Part shown: positions 43,899 to 56,069 of the stretch, one piece after another
Position numbering within the stretch: the stretch's first letter is position 1
Layout of the letters: each line of letters starts with the position of its first letter
From: Hyperoplus lanceolatus
Lineage: Eukaryota; Chordata; Actinopteri; Uranoscopiformes; Ammodytidae
Length of the DNA: 64,000 nt
Reading direction: 5' to 3'
NCBI GenBank assembly: GCA_026929865.2
Contig: CM049406.2
Span: forward strand, 23,422,501-23,486,500
Program-made: the position numbers and the translations under genes
The notes under the pieces: model-generated
Databases searched by the model: none
Told to the model about the DNA's origin: nothing
The model's input: the letters and a program-made list of their open reading frames with translations, nothing else

Positions 43899-45095
43899 TT
43901 GATGGGAGTTCTAGGCCTATTGTGTTTTTTTTGGCTAGTAAAGTTATCTACTATGGCAGCACCCACAGTTCTAGGTGACTTTATTAGCGCACCCTCGGAG
44001 GAGTTGCTATGTCAGCTTTCTAAAGAACAGCTCCTTAGCCTTGCCAGTCATTATGACATTGAGATTACCAGCAGTGATAAACACCTTAAAGATAGTTTAA
44101 GAGAAGCACTTAAGGCTATTCTAGTAGAAAGAGGCGTTCTAAAGCCACCGTCTTCGCCAGCATATCAACAACTTGTTCTTCCTCAAATGTCAGATGCTGT
44201 TCTTGAGTTTAGGATGAAGGAATTGGCTTTTCGAGAACGGCAACTAGAAAAAGAGCTAGAGGATAAAGAAAAAGATCGTATCCTCAAAGAAAAAGAACTA
44301 GAGGATAAAGAAAGAGAGCATATTGATAATGAGAAAGAGCTTATCCTCAAAGAAACGCAGATGCACTTAGAGCACGAGCGTTTCCTTAAAGACCTTGAGT
44401 TTAAGCATGCTACTCTGAGCTCATCTAATGCTGCCTCGTCTCAGTTTAATGTAGCAAGACACATTAGACTAGTACCTCCATTTGCTGAGAAAAATGTTGA
44501 GAAGTACTTCGCTCATTTTGAACGGGTGGTCACCGTTTCAGAGTGGCCAATGCATGCCTGGACATCACTTTTGCAAAGCGTTTTGGTGGGAAAAGCACAA
44601 GATGCTTACACTGCTTTAAGCATTGAGGATACCAAGGACTATGAAAAAGTTAAAAGCGCTATTCTAAGAACTTATGAGCTTGTTCCTGAGGCGTACCGCC
44701 AGCGGTTTAGAGGCCTCAGTAAACAGGATGACCAAACGTATGTGGAGTTTGCGAGGGAGAAGGAGATCAGTTTTAGTTCTTGGTGCAAATCACAGAAGGC
44801 GGAAACTAAGAAGGATCTTAGACAATTAGTGCTGCTGGAGGACTTTAAAAATTGTCTGCCTACTGCCGTGTGTACTTATCTCAATCAGCAAGAAGTAACC
44901 TCTCTTGAGAAGGCTGCTGTTTTTTTGATAACGACCAAAGTGAGAGAAAAGGAAGGGCTGATTTTTATAGACCTCGGGGTTCAAAATCTCCTCCCCCGGT
45001 TTCTACAGCTAACACTAGAAGGTCGGCTACTGCGAGTACTCCCTGGGAGAAGACTTGTTTTTATTGCAAGGAGAGTGGTCACTTTGTTGCCGATT
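43899..45095 (+). pseudogene. Gag-like region of the LTR fossil
   Basis: Contains a long charged coiled-coil stretch, a capsid-like region similar to the SCAN/gag fold of vertebrate Gypsy elements, and a zinc-knuckle-like motif near 45050-45095. Part of a broken element, not a host gene. Confidence 0.8.
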
Positions 45096-45199
45096 GCCCT
45101 GTTTTGAGTAAGAAAGAAGAGTCCTATAAACCTGTTGCCTTACTAAAAGCGGTGAAAAAGCGTGCTATCGACCAACACATGGACCACTCCGCTCAAAAG

Positions 45200-45540
45200 A
45201 ATGAGCTGGCTGGCTCTTCGTCTTTCCTCATGGATGGTTTTGTTTCTCTTGTCACTGACCCTATAAACAAGCAACCGATTAGGATTTGGAGAGATTCCGG
45301 TGCTTTTCAGTCTTTGATTCTACAGGACTTCTTACCGTTTACTGACCAGTCTGAGTTGGGCTCTAATGTCCTCATCCAAAGGGTTGGGGGTGGGTATTTG
45401 TCCCTGCCTATGCATAACCTTAAACTTGAAACAGGTCTTGTGTCTGGGGAGGTAGCTGTAGCTGTGTGTCCAAGCCTTCCAATTGAAGGGGTGTCCTTCA
45501 TCTTGGGAAACGACTTAGCCGGTGGTAGGGTACTTGCAGC
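45200..45540 (+). pseudogene. Protease-like region of the LTR fossil
   Basis: Resembles the aspartic-protease segment of fish Gypsy-type polyproteins. It is followed almost directly by the partial right LTR, so the polymerase part is not present. Broken element. Confidence 0.7.
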
Positions 45541-45559
45541 TCCTGAGTTCCTGAGCTCC

Positions 45560-45701
45560 TGGCTCCCATTCACCTTTTTGTTAAACCTTTTGTTACAATA
45601 AACTCAGTTTTCTTACACCTTTACCTGGTTTTGACAATTAATTGTTGCTTCCTTGAGCCTGGTTGTAACATAGGGTCCTCCCACTGACACAGATACAGCC
45701 C
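45560..45701 (+). repeat. Right LTR, partial, with an empty TTAA site
   Basis: Matches the left LTR around the transposon insertion. At 45581-45584 a single TTAA stands where the left LTR has the 1.2 kb TTAA element. Confidence 0.85.
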
Positions 45702-45704
45702 GAT

Positions 45705-46218
45705 CAACAACTATTTCACTGTGTGCATTATGTCCACAGTTTGATAACGCCTTTGAAGTTGTTAATATTTAGGTCATAAGCTGTCCAAGAACTGGGTCAT
45801 TTGGTAAAAACAAGGCTGACATTTGATTTGTCTGCCCCCCCCCCACCCACGCCTTTCAAAGCTTAAAGTCAACAGCTATGGCGCCAAAATGAAATATTAT
45901 TTGACACTCTTTCCAAGGCTATTATCAGAATAGTATAAGGGCCACTGGAGAGGAAAAGAAGGAGAGGAGGAAGGTTTCTTTTGTATTATACTGTTCGTGA
46001 AGAAATTAAATTAAATTGAATTTTTTTTTCTGAATGTCATTCATATTTTTCAATTAATTGAAAGTTGAATGCATTAAATCAAGTTTAGAGGAGGACCATA
46101 GCTAAGGAGACATTCGCCTTGGTAGTGGGGAGGAGAGTGCTAGCTACACAAACTATAAAGGCAGCTATAATCACTATTTTAGTAATAACAATGATTTATT
46201 AATACAAACCATGAATTA
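45705..46218. other. Intergenic, unassigned
   Basis: No gene or bounded element recognised. Confidence 0.35.
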
Positions 46219-46224
46219 TGTTAA

Positions 46225-46584
46225 AGGGGAAGTTAGTGATATTTTTTTGTTAATTTAATTGTTAAATCTCTCTATATTCATACAGCAATCACTTAAACAG
46301 TATGTGCAGTTCATAACGCAAGTATCCCAGTGATTCAGTATTGCAGTAATTGCCCGTTAAAATGTTAAGTATCCCGCTCATTTTATCCAATCAGGAAACA
46401 GAGCCCTATAAAGAGGCGGGTCTCTGTGCCCCGTGAACGATGACTCGGTGCTCTCCATCGCGGCACTATCTGATGAAGACGGCTGTGTGTTCATGTGGTG
46501 GTGACGTAGGAACGAGGGAGGTGACTGCTAACTGCAGTCACTGACAAGAAGTTCGCTAAAAGGACCAAATCACTTACTGAACCT
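46225..46584. mobile_element. TTAA-flanked MITE, AGGGGAAGTTAGTGAT ends
   Basis: Element of 360 bp between TTAA at 46221-46224 and 46585-46588. Left end AGGGGAAGTTAGTGAT, right end the reverse of AGGTTCAGTAAGTGAT. GC-richer centre (46400-46540), no coding frame. Confidence 0.8.
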
Positions 46585-46803
46585 TTAATACTACCAGAGA
46601 GAAATTTGACTGGAGGTAGGGGAGACCGGGGTAAGTAGGCACACTTTTTACTCTAGTGAGAATTGCTCATCACCTAAGCATCTTTCAATAGTCATTCCAA
46701 ATTAAATTGAAGCTTAAGGTGTTGGCTTGAAATGTGAACCCCTCACTTTTTCTAAATTATTGTAATAAAGAAGACATTTACCATCAAAGACACTCTAACA
46801 CTT

Positions 46804-46840
46804 TGTGACAACCAACCCCATCAAGGGGTCGGTTGTCACA
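46804..46840. repeat. Hairpin inside element B
   Basis: Arms TGTGACAACCAACCCC and GGGGTCGGTTGTCACA pair with one mismatch around a short loop. It starts 185 bp from the left end of the element, the same place as the hairpin in element A. Confidence 0.88.
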
Positions 46841-47498
46841 CACTATGGGGTTGTTTGTCACAATGTTATCTTAATGGGAAAAATCTTAAAAAGAAGGCAA
46901 GAAAGCAGAACTAAATTTGAAAGTTTAATTTCATTGTCAAGTTGAAAAATACACCTACATAACTGCATGCATCTTAACACAAAATGAGCAAGGAATTAAC
47001 AAAAAGGAAATCCATATTAAGACCAACCTACTGTATGTAACAACATAAAGAACAAAACAAATAGGTCCAACAATAATAGCTTACTCAACTAGGATAGACA
47101 CATTCACTATCTGAGTTACAGTGATGGCAAATGTAGGGTCTGCTCACTAACTAAGCAGAGATTGTGTGCCCACTGGTTGCACAGACAACACTTCTCCCTT
47201 AACTCCCCTGAACGGTTGCTGGAGAACGTTTCCATTAGGGGTGTAACGATACACGTATTTGTACCGTACCGTGACGGTACAGGCACGTATTTGGTGTTAC
47301 AGAGGTGGACCGCGGTCCGTTCGTGGCGTAGCCTACATAGCGTTAATATATGGCGAATGTACAGGCTTGTTTTGCAGTGTGGAACTTAAAACTTGTAGTC
47401 GGAGTTCCCCCCGGACCATTTAGCCTCCGGCTCGCTCGCACGTGCGCAGTAGCAGCCAGCGAGAGTCTGTTATCTCCATGGTGAGCACAGCATGAGGG

Positions 47499-47765
47499 TG
47501 CAGTGTTGCTAACTTAGCAACTTTTCAGAGCCCTCTGGCGACTTTTTTTTTAAAAAAGCGACTAGCGACAAATCTAGCTACTTTTTCTGGTGTTATTGGT
47601 GACTTTTGGAGACTCTGTTGCTAAAGCATGTATCGCTCTTTACTTCTAAACGAGCAGCGGCTGGCTCCCGAGGCTCCTGCCTCCTCCCAGAGCACTGACA
47701 GGCGGCCGAGTCCTCACGCAGCAGTCCCTCCCAGCTGCGGTCAGAGCAGGAGATACACACCTCTC
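47499..47765 (+). repeat. 'gcgac' module, copy in the hAT element
   Basis: Contains cagtgttgctaacttagcaa, gcgactagcgacaaatctag, ttctggtgttattggtgact and agctgcggtcagagcaggag. Same module as in the two TTAA elements. Confidence 0.75.
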
Positions 47766-47924
47766 CGCTCAAGTGTTCCGTTTGCATCACTATTAGCAGT
47801 TGTAGCAGCGTTCCCCCCTCTTCTACAGTCTATGAGTAGTGCAAATAAAGATGTTATACAGTGCTTTCGAACAGAGAGCGAACTGCATGGCGACAGACAA
47901 CAGGAAACCGGAGCTTGCGTACCC

Positions 47925-48130
47925 CTGTCATTCAAATCCCGCTTGAGGGATAACTTCGGATTCCAGTAGAATTATGAAAACAGTGATAAACGTGTGGAAC
48001 AATGTCGGCACACAGGTTATTGTTTCACCGCGATCGCCTATAGGAGCCAACCATGGACATAAAGGGAGCCAAAACGTCGAACATGCATACGCATTTGAAA
48101 AGGCACCATCCAGGTCTTACTATCGTTACT
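47925..48130 (+). pseudogene. Worn BED zinc-finger exon of a hAT transposase
   Basis: A phrase FKSRLRDNFGF near 47935-47968 is followed, in another frame, by SNMHTHLKRHHPGLTI near 48077-48125. The His-X-His pattern before HHP is typical of BED fingers in hAT transposases. Stops and frame changes show decay; the catalytic RNase H-like part is absent. Confidence 0.65.
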
Positions 48131-49299
48131 GTGAAGAAAAATCGAGCTGTGCAAACACAGACAGTATTTTCTTTTTTATACTGAAAATACTTAAGCTGTC
48201 ATTTAATTAATGCTGCAGTTGCACTTTTATTTGATAATTGTTATATTTATACAAGCGCTTCAGGGAGCTGCAGTAATATTTATTTTTTTAAAGTCAAAAA
48301 TACCTTAAAGAAGACATACCCTTTTTTTACATACCAGCTTACAGAGCCTGCTGAGCATTAACACTGGCTTTTTTTCCACTGCAATTTTAGTTTATGCTGC
48401 ACATTCACTAGTATTTAATATTTTTTTTATTTATTGGAGAATTGCAGCAGTATTCTTTTTAGATTTGTTAGGCCTATGCATTTTATTTGTATGTTACATA
48501 GGTCTACTGTCAGCTAGTTAAAACTGTTCATTCTCCCTTAACTATGAACCGTACCGTACTGTACCGTACCGTGTCTTCAAAACCGAGGTACGTACCGAAC
48601 CGTGACTTTAGTGTACCGTTACACCCCTAGTTTCCATACAAACCAAACACAAACTATCCTCTTCATCTGATGAAGATTCCTCCTCCTTTATCTTCTGTTT
48701 CTTCTTCCCCAGCTGGGGTGGAGTGCACTGGGTGCAGTAGCCTTGGCAACTGGTCTAGTTTGGGATGCACTGGGTCGTTTTGATTTTGTTGTCCTTTTTC
48801 TCTTTTGCATGCTGGCTGCCTTTCCTGCTCTATTCTCTGACATTTTCTTTTGTTATTGGGTTCCTCTCCTGGCTGCACCACCTTTGGATAACATGTGACA
48901 ACCAACCCCCCAAAAAATGTGACGACCAAACCCAACTGGAATTTCTTGCTAGCATCAAGGCCAACAACCATCTGACAACTAATTAGCTCTAAAACAATCT
49001 AAACTATAGCTTACCCTTCACACTTTTTCAGGGTAACAAGTGTTTTGTTATAAACCCATTGTGTAAAAGCCTATAAGAAAAATACTGAGGAGCTAAATAT
49101 TTTCAATTTGACATGAAAAACACTAACAGTCCTCTCACCTCAAATTCAGCAGCCTAACTCCAAGGAAGACTATGTAGGTGACCTCTGATCCCAGTTGTGG
49201 ATATTTACATACCAAAATTTAACAGACAGCCCCTTCTGGTTCCGAGATATAACGATTGTGACAACCTACCCGTGTGACATATTACCCCGTTCTCCCCTA

Positions 49300-51685
49300 C
49301 TGTCTTGATCATGTCCTGTCTAGAGATTGTAATTTTTTTTAAACCTTCGCACAAAAACTGAATGAGTTAATCTTGCAGTTTGACGCTTCAGCATTAAGAG
49401 GACTATGTGTGCTGAACTTTGTGCAGGAAAACATCAACTGAGAGCTTTCAGTTGGGGGAAAATTTATTTCCATCATTAAGGACTTTCTCATACGCATCTA
49501 CTTGTTCCATTTTAGATCTGTTAATTCTATATAAACACACTCCTCAGATCTACAGAACTACAAAACCTTATTAAATCAAGAGGTTCCACTTATGGCTGTG
49601 CCGATTATCTTTACTTGAAGGACCTGCTGTAAACTGTCAAACGCCTTGTTCAATTTAGAAAACTGTTTTGTAGAAGTATTGGGTAATGAGGACTCACTCT
49701 GCTTCCTGCTCCACTCTGTCTGGGAGGATTTCTTTTTAATACAGAGTAAGGGCCTGGTTTCTGGAAGTGTCTTTCTTTCGAATGCGGGAAGTACACGAAC
49801 CCATGGAATTCCCAGCTTGTTTATCCATTTCCCAATCGCTGTGACCCCAAGCCTCTTTCTGGAAGACTTCCAAAAACAGCACCATTTCCTCCTTTTTTCA
49901 CCACTTCCTCCCTTCCCTCTAATCCTTGACTGGATATCACATGTGTTTGAGCTTGTAGGCAGCATAACCCAAAGCCATAATCGAGAAGGGCATACACATT
50001 GGGTATTTATAAGATCCTTTCTTACTAAAAAAATCTATCTATTTTTTTAGTACTGTGCAGTATTCAGGGTACATATACAGTAGAGTCTGAGTTGCACCAT
50101 CTGTCAGTGGACAGAGAAGCCAAGATCTGCATATTCAATCAGCTACCTATCTGACAGAGCAGGTGGGGACTTACCTAATGCATCCCAACTAAGAAGCCCT
50201 GCTACTGACCACCAGTGGTGCTCATGATCCTATCTATGCAATATCAAATGTCAACTGGCCATCGAACATGTGGAGCTGCAGCAGCAAGGATGGTAAATCA
50301 ATGTTAACTAGCTTATAGCTTCAGTGGAATATCAATGACTGCACATGTAAGAGAAGATCCAGTGTATCTGGTGCCCCTGGATACACCCATCTGTCATCAT
50401 TAGCTTTCTGTATTGGCCAACTACTAAAGCTGAATTTACTTCGGACACTCTGACATTCATAAAAACATGCATGAGTTAATTTTTTTTCACCCATCTGGTA
50501 TAAAGCTGCACGAGTTCGCTCTTATTATCTGGATAAGCAATCACAGCATGTTGACCGATGCATAATTAAATCAACTACAGTTACGTAGCATAGCTTAATT
50601 ATAACAGCATCCCCCAAACAATTACCCTCTGTACCATTTATCACGCTGTGATCGCATTTGGTAAGAAAAACAATGGTTAAGATTTTATCTTTCTTCTTAG
50701 AACAATTACAGCTAGAAAAAAAAGTTTAATTTTTTTCCAAAGAATTCTCTGCAGGAGGCTAACAAGTTTGCACTCGCTAGCCCCGAAACCATCATGCCCT
50801 CAGCAAGGCTAGCAGGATATTGGTAGACACACGGTAATTGGGTACATTGCCAGAAATCCAGCAGCCGCCAATGAAAAAGCAGTTTTATGGGAAATAATCA
50901 GGGCCACTGTCAACAACTAATGTGTCTTATTCTGTGATATGGCTGCATCGACATTAAACAATGAGTGAGAACAGAAAGGTTAATGAGGTGCAAGTAAACA
51001 GTAAAGCAATGTAACAACATCGGTGACATGAGGGCAATTTAGTCTTTCCCATATTTTCTACGTAAGTTGTTGAATTCAGTTGCACAAGCAAACAGCTTTG
51101 GCAAGATGTCACCCTCTCAAGTTACAAATGTGTAAACCTTAAAAAGATATGGAGTAAATGAAATCATAGATAAATATCTAAATGTAAGTAGTCAATCATA
51201 TGGAATGGCACTGGAAAGACATATCTACCTCCATGAATTTAAGTGTAATACTAAGCAACAATGCCTAAATAATGCAATGATGCTTTTTTTATTTTACAGT
51301 TTCAAAAGGAAAATAGCACATCTGTAAGTAATTGATATATATTCGATTATGAGGAAAACATACATCAATAACGTCATCATGTCAGTTTCAACCAAGAGCA
51401 TGTGTTTTTTTCTCTTTCCATTGAAACAAATGAGTAAATGTTTGTCTGCTTTTAGCCGTTAAAGGGTTTTTAGGGGAAAGGTGAAGAATAGTCTGGGACG
51501 GGCCTGTTGAAAGTATCCGGGCAGGCACATCTGTTGAGAGCCCTGTCTGACCGGCAACACTGGAGTGGGAAAATCTAGGCTGTGCTCTTCTTAGAAATGA
51601 TTGGTGAATGCGGACCATTAGACCAAGACTGAAAGCCCACAGCCAGCCCCTCGGTCGACTGTGCGGCTGCACTTAAGGCACAGCG
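49300..51685. other. Intergenic, largely unique sequence
   Basis: No gene recognised. The block 50440-51050 is AT-rich, repeat-poor and has homeobox-type TAATTA cores (cataattaaatcaa near 50560, gcttaattataac near 50592). Candidate conserved non-coding DNA. Confidence 0.35.
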
Positions 51686-51689
51686 GCTC

Positions 51690-52015
51690 TTTGAGCTAAT
51701 GTCAGCATGCTAACACGCCCACAGTGAATGCTAACACGCGGTCATGTCATGCAGGTCTAATTTTTGCAATGTTCAACAACGACATGGTTTATTTACCATC
51801 AGAAATCAACAAAAAGGCACTAAACGCAAAGTTATGCTAAGGATGATGTGGAAGTTATTTGTTTAGCAGGTAATTCATCATTAACCAATTGAAAATATTG
51901 ACAGATATTTTGATCCGGGGCTCAAACTATCTGGATTTTACCCAAAAACACAAATATCATATCTGTACAGAATTCGATGGCAATCCATCCAATAGTTTTG
52001 GAATTCATCCGTCTT
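51690..52015. repeat. Fragment of old dispersed repeat (atccatccaatag type)
   Basis: Contains gctaatgtcagcatgctaac, aaccaattgaaaatattgac and gatggcaatccatccaatag. Same family as about 22325 and 58960. Confidence 0.55.
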
Positions 52016-52959
52016 ATGTTCACAGTCTTTTCTTTTCAGCATATTGTAGCTGAGCTGTAGCTAGTAAATGATGACAGTTGCAGGTAATTCACTAGTTGAT
52101 AGATAGTGGAGCTTTCAGAGAGCTGAAGAAACTGTGCGTTCAGTAACATTTGCTGGAAAATCTGCATTCTTTAGACTGACTGTACACATAGAAAAGTGGA
52201 GTTCCTAAATGATGAAGGTTTTCATATTGAAAAACACTGAATAATATATGGCTGTAGCATGCATTGATTTTTTTTCGATTATGTGTAGGCTTCTACCAAT
52301 AATCATGATTGGATTCATATATTTCTCCCTCTGTTATATAGTAGCTTTTCCCCACAAATGATCCCTGCAGGCATTGCACATGAAATAACATACTTCTCAT
52401 GAAATAAGAACAGAAGTGGGATTGGATTGTGTATGTTGGACCCTTCCAGTCAGACTGCATCTACAGCAGCATGCTACCGGCCTTCAGGGAATCCTGGAGA
52501 AGTTCAGAGAGATTTCATTTGCAGGATGATTGTTTTTTCAGCTCCTTCACAAAGCTGAGCTCTGAGCGTTGCTGGTAGCAGAGACAAGAGCTTAAAGGGT
52601 GAGTATAGGATACTTCTCATTGCTATGCAGCCTTGACTTGGAAAACTGCTGCAGGGTAGTCCTATCTAATTAGCTTTACAGCTAACTAAAAGGATCATAG
52701 TGATAGGAATGTTGAGAATATTAAAATGGACAATATGACAATTTACCAAAACAAGGAAAGCAGCTTCCGGAGCTTCTTCTCAATCACCTCTGTGTGCATT
52801 TTAAGGTGCATTTATTCAATTGACAAACTTAATTTTATGGTGCACATGTATAACAATAAGGTGCTTTGTCCAAAAAATCAGTAAAAGATTCAAATAAATG
52901 TAAAGTAAAAGTCCAAACTTATCACATCCCCATCATAAACCCTTACATTTACTTTGTGT

Positions 52960-53075
52960 TTACTGCTAATTAGCAAATGTTAACGTGCTAAAATGAGATT
53001 GTGAATGAACTCTTGGGGTAAACATTACACCAGCTAAACACCATCCCAGCATTGTAATTGGCATCATGTTAGCAT
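52960..53075. repeat. Fragment of the same old dispersed repeat
   Basis: Contains gctaattagcaaatgttaac, gtgctaaaatgagattgtga and cagcattgtaattggcatca. Confidence 0.45.
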
Positions 53076-53079
53076 GATT

Positions 53080-54465
53080 AGGGACGCAAACCCTTCGACA
53101 GGAACTCATGAGGCATAATGAAAATACCTTACAATTAAAACAACCCTTTCCTTACATCTTGTATTTATAGGATGGAAATACAACTCCCATTTTGCACTTA
53201 TGAACCACAAAAGAAATAAGATAGTCAGAAAGCATCCACCCATTTGAGGTGACAAGTAATTAAACAGCAGAATTAGGTGCTTGAGATGTTTTATTTAAGA
53301 GAGAATTTAATTAAAATGTGCCTTCCTATTTGCCTTAAAGTGATAGTTAATTGCTGGTTGGTTCCAACAATGACTCATGGATAGCTTTCCCAGCTGATGA
53401 TGTCAAAACACACTGACTTGTACAACCACAGTTTTGTGGAACATGAACATGCTCGGCACTTGCCAACCAGCGCTTCAAGACGGTTAAATTCTCCACTTGC
53501 ACACATTTTCTTGAGCTGACGAAGCAGAGACAAAGCATTATTGATATTACAGTATGACCTTTCCGTTTCTCCACTCAGCCTTTCTGTCACATCCCCACCC
53601 ATTGTATCTGAGATATTGTGCTGTGCGGGAGCGGAGGGGGATCAGCCAGTGGCGTGTTTTCAGGATGACAGTGAAAAGGATTGATAAAGGGCATGCGATT
53701 TATTCTCTTTTAATTATCACAGAGCCTCGATTTACACAGCCTTATGCAAGTAATGAATATGATGTATGCACCTGGTTCTCTTCCATCTTTTGGGATTGTC
53801 TCTGAATTCCTCCCACTCGTGTCGGAAGGTTTAACCTAATGTAATCCTTCCGTGGCCGTACAATGCTCGTGGAGAAAACCATTCCAAGCGGTTGAAAACT
53901 AGACAAGGTGTTTCATATTAAGACTGGAGGTGGTGTAGAGAGTTGCGTACTTAGTGAGCGTAATGGCAGTTTCACAGCACGTCATCTTGGATCGGAAGTG
54001 TAGGAAGCCCTAGCACTTACTGTATAATAATAAGTTTAAATGCTTAGAAAACCTCTCAAGGCCACTGAATGCCAGCTTGAAACATCCACCCACGTAGCAA
54101 CCTGCACTTGGCTGGTTTCTTTTAAAGAGACACGGCACAGCTGACTGTCTAATGCTGCAGTGACAGAAAAAACTACCAAAAAAACAAGACACCTGACAAC
54201 GTGCACACTGACTAAAACAATAGGAAAAAGATGGATTCTAGGGAACAAAGAAATGACTGCAAGCTAAGAAGTTACTGCTACATCGGCCTGTTCTATAAAG
54301 TGTTATTAGTGTCACATGCAGTGGTATAACCAGTGATTTAATCCTTTAATGGTCTTCTCAGCTTTTTAATTAAGCACATTGTGGGTTGTGAAATGTTATT
54401 GAAATATTTACATACTCTATATGCTCCAAAAATCCCCACCCCATTGGGGTGATTTTCTTCAATCA
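53080..54465. other. Intergenic, unassigned
   Basis: No exon, RNA gene or bounded element recognised. Confidence 0.35.
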
Positions 54466-54470
54466 AATCA

Positions 54471-54560
54471 AATTAGTTTAATTTATATAGCCCAATATTC
54501 GCCATTTGCCTCAGTGGGCTTCACAGTACGTTCACAATATGACACCCTCTGCCCTTTTAT
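54471..54560. repeat. Fish repeat fragment (tatagcccaatat type)
   Basis: Contains tttaatttatatagcccaat, tttgcctcagtgggcttcac and gacaccctctgcccttt. This is a well-known dispersed phrase in fish genomes. A related fragment is at 55430-55610. Confidence 0.6.
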
Positions 54561-55429
54561 CTTTTAGGAAATTGGCAGCAAGCAAATCCGTCTAATGCCT
54601 ATTTATTGTTGAGGTTTGAATAAATAGTCTTTTGAATTGAGTTAAGCTTTAATCTTAGCAGAATTACTAAATAAGTACCCCACAAAAGTCAGATGATTTT
54701 GTAATGATAAAAAACAAGAACAACAATAAGGAAATATGAAATGCTGTCAATTAGATTGTATGCAATTCCATTGTATATGAGTATCATTTTGAGATGACAA
54801 TAATTTAATGAAGTCATACATCCAGGGTGATACTGCTGATGAGACCAAATTTAGCACGACAGCAATTGTACAGATCGGCTAAATTCACTCTGTTTAACTA
54901 CGGACATGCAGCTTCTGCCCAGCTTCTCTGTCCAGACTGAAGTTCATAGAAAATAATATTTCTCTCATCTCTGAATTCCAGCAAGGGAGGGTTAGCAGGG
55001 AGTCCCAAGAAGAGGTTCCACCATTCAATTTTGTTTGAGCTGTTTCAAAAAGCTCACAAACACATGACATCTGGTTGTACAAAAACTCAATGGATATCTT
55101 TTTTCCTATTTTGTCCTTTTGTTTTTCAATTTGTTCATTTCATGCTTTGTGTCATATTTAGACAATGTAATTGCTTCAACTTAAATAAAGTTAAATATAT
55201 GCTGTACCTATACTCTAAATGGAGATATATTTCAGTAATTAAACGTTGATTTTGTTGTTGATTTTTACAACATACCGTTTGTGAGGTAGGTAGGCTAAAC
55301 ATAATTTAATAGTTGTTTATATAGTGCAGGTTTTAGGGCAGATATACATGTTGTTTGTCTTTAATTGAGAGTAATGTGACAGTGATGATCAACAAACTTT
55401 CCATGTTGCCACATTCCAGGCTCAGAGAA

Positions 55430-55610
55430 TCCCCTGGTGTCCGACCAATGGTCTGGGGGGAGTTTACAATCTGCACAGTATATGACAATGTCTGTCCTTA
55501 GGCCCTCGATTCGGATTCAGAACAAAATCCCCCCAAAAGCCCTTTAACAGGCAAAAGTGGAAAACCCAAAGGAAGAGCAACAGAGGGAGAGGGATACCTC
55601 TCTGAGCATG
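55430..55610. repeat. Fish repeat fragment, same family as 54471
   Basis: Contains gagtttacaatctgcacagt, tgtctgtccttaggccctcg, gattcggattcagaacaaaa and ggaagagcaacagagggaga. It reads as the continuation of the repeat whose start is at 54471. Confidence 0.6.
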
Positions 55611-55829
55611 GACAGACGTAGATGAAGCTTTTAGATAATGCCCCCCAAAAATATCCTGGTCTAAACATGTTTTCCTGACAAATTTATTACAGGTATATTT
55701 GTAAACATATGTGATTAATATGGATCAAGGAGGAAGGTACACAACTTCAGGTGTTGTCAGATTGGTGGGACCTTTTAGCCACAGGACGTCCTCTCCACCT
55801 TTTGTTAGACTGAGGACAGACAGACAAGC

Positions 55830-55929
<100 letters not shown>

Positions 55930-56016
55930 TTGAGAGAGACAGGGTAGGAAGAGGAGAAGACTTAAATCTCCTGAGGGACGATGATCCAGATCCACTTGTC
56001 TGGATGAGGCACCGAC

Positions 56017-56067
56017 AGCCAGGGGGAGAGGGAGGGAGAGAGGGAGAGAGAGAGAGGGAGAGAGAGT
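56017..56067. repeat. (GA)-rich simple repeat
   Basis: Imperfect ggga/ga run. Confidence 0.85.
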
Positions 56068-56069
56068 GG

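Larger units (their letters stand above)
42268..45701 (+). mobile_element. Incomplete Ty3/Gypsy-like LTR retroelement fossil
   Basis: An LTR at the left (about 42268-43764, itself split by a DNA transposon) and part of one at the right (45560-45701) enclose a gag-like region and a protease-like region on the plus strand. No reverse transcriptase, RNase H or integrase region was seen, so the element is incomplete and broken. The two LTR parts are very alike, which suggests a fairly recent insertion. Confidence 0.85.
47236..48629 (+). mobile_element. hAT element with TAGGGGTGTAAC ends and 8-bp repeats
   Basis: Element of 1394 bp, ends TAGGGGTGTAACGATACAC and gtaccgttacacccct, flanked by exact GTTTCCAT at 47228-47235 and 48630-48637. 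Subterminal accgtaccgt repeats are present at both ends. It contains a worn BED zinc-finger exon, so it derives from an autonomous hAT. Nested in element B. Confidence 0.93.
46619..49297. mobile_element. GGGGAGA-ended DNA transposon B, with nested hAT
   Basis: Ends GGGGAGACCGGGGTAAGTAG and, reversed at the right, GGGGAGAACGGGGTAATATG. TA at 46617-46618 and 49298-49299. Without the nested hAT it is about 1.28 kb. Internal motifs tgtgacaaccaacccc recur at 46804, 48895 and 49258. No recognisable transposase, though a charged minus-strand frame of 102 codons (48663-48971) is present and unassigned. Confidence 0.85.

Noticed and set aside
43899-45601. Host SCAN-like or PNMA-like domesticated gene
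   Set aside because: The LTRs on both sides and the protease-like region show that it is part of an LTR element fossil.
49646-50050. 134-codon plus-strand and 129-codon minus-strand frames
   Set aside because: Overlapping frames in both senses, low-complexity composition, no family match.
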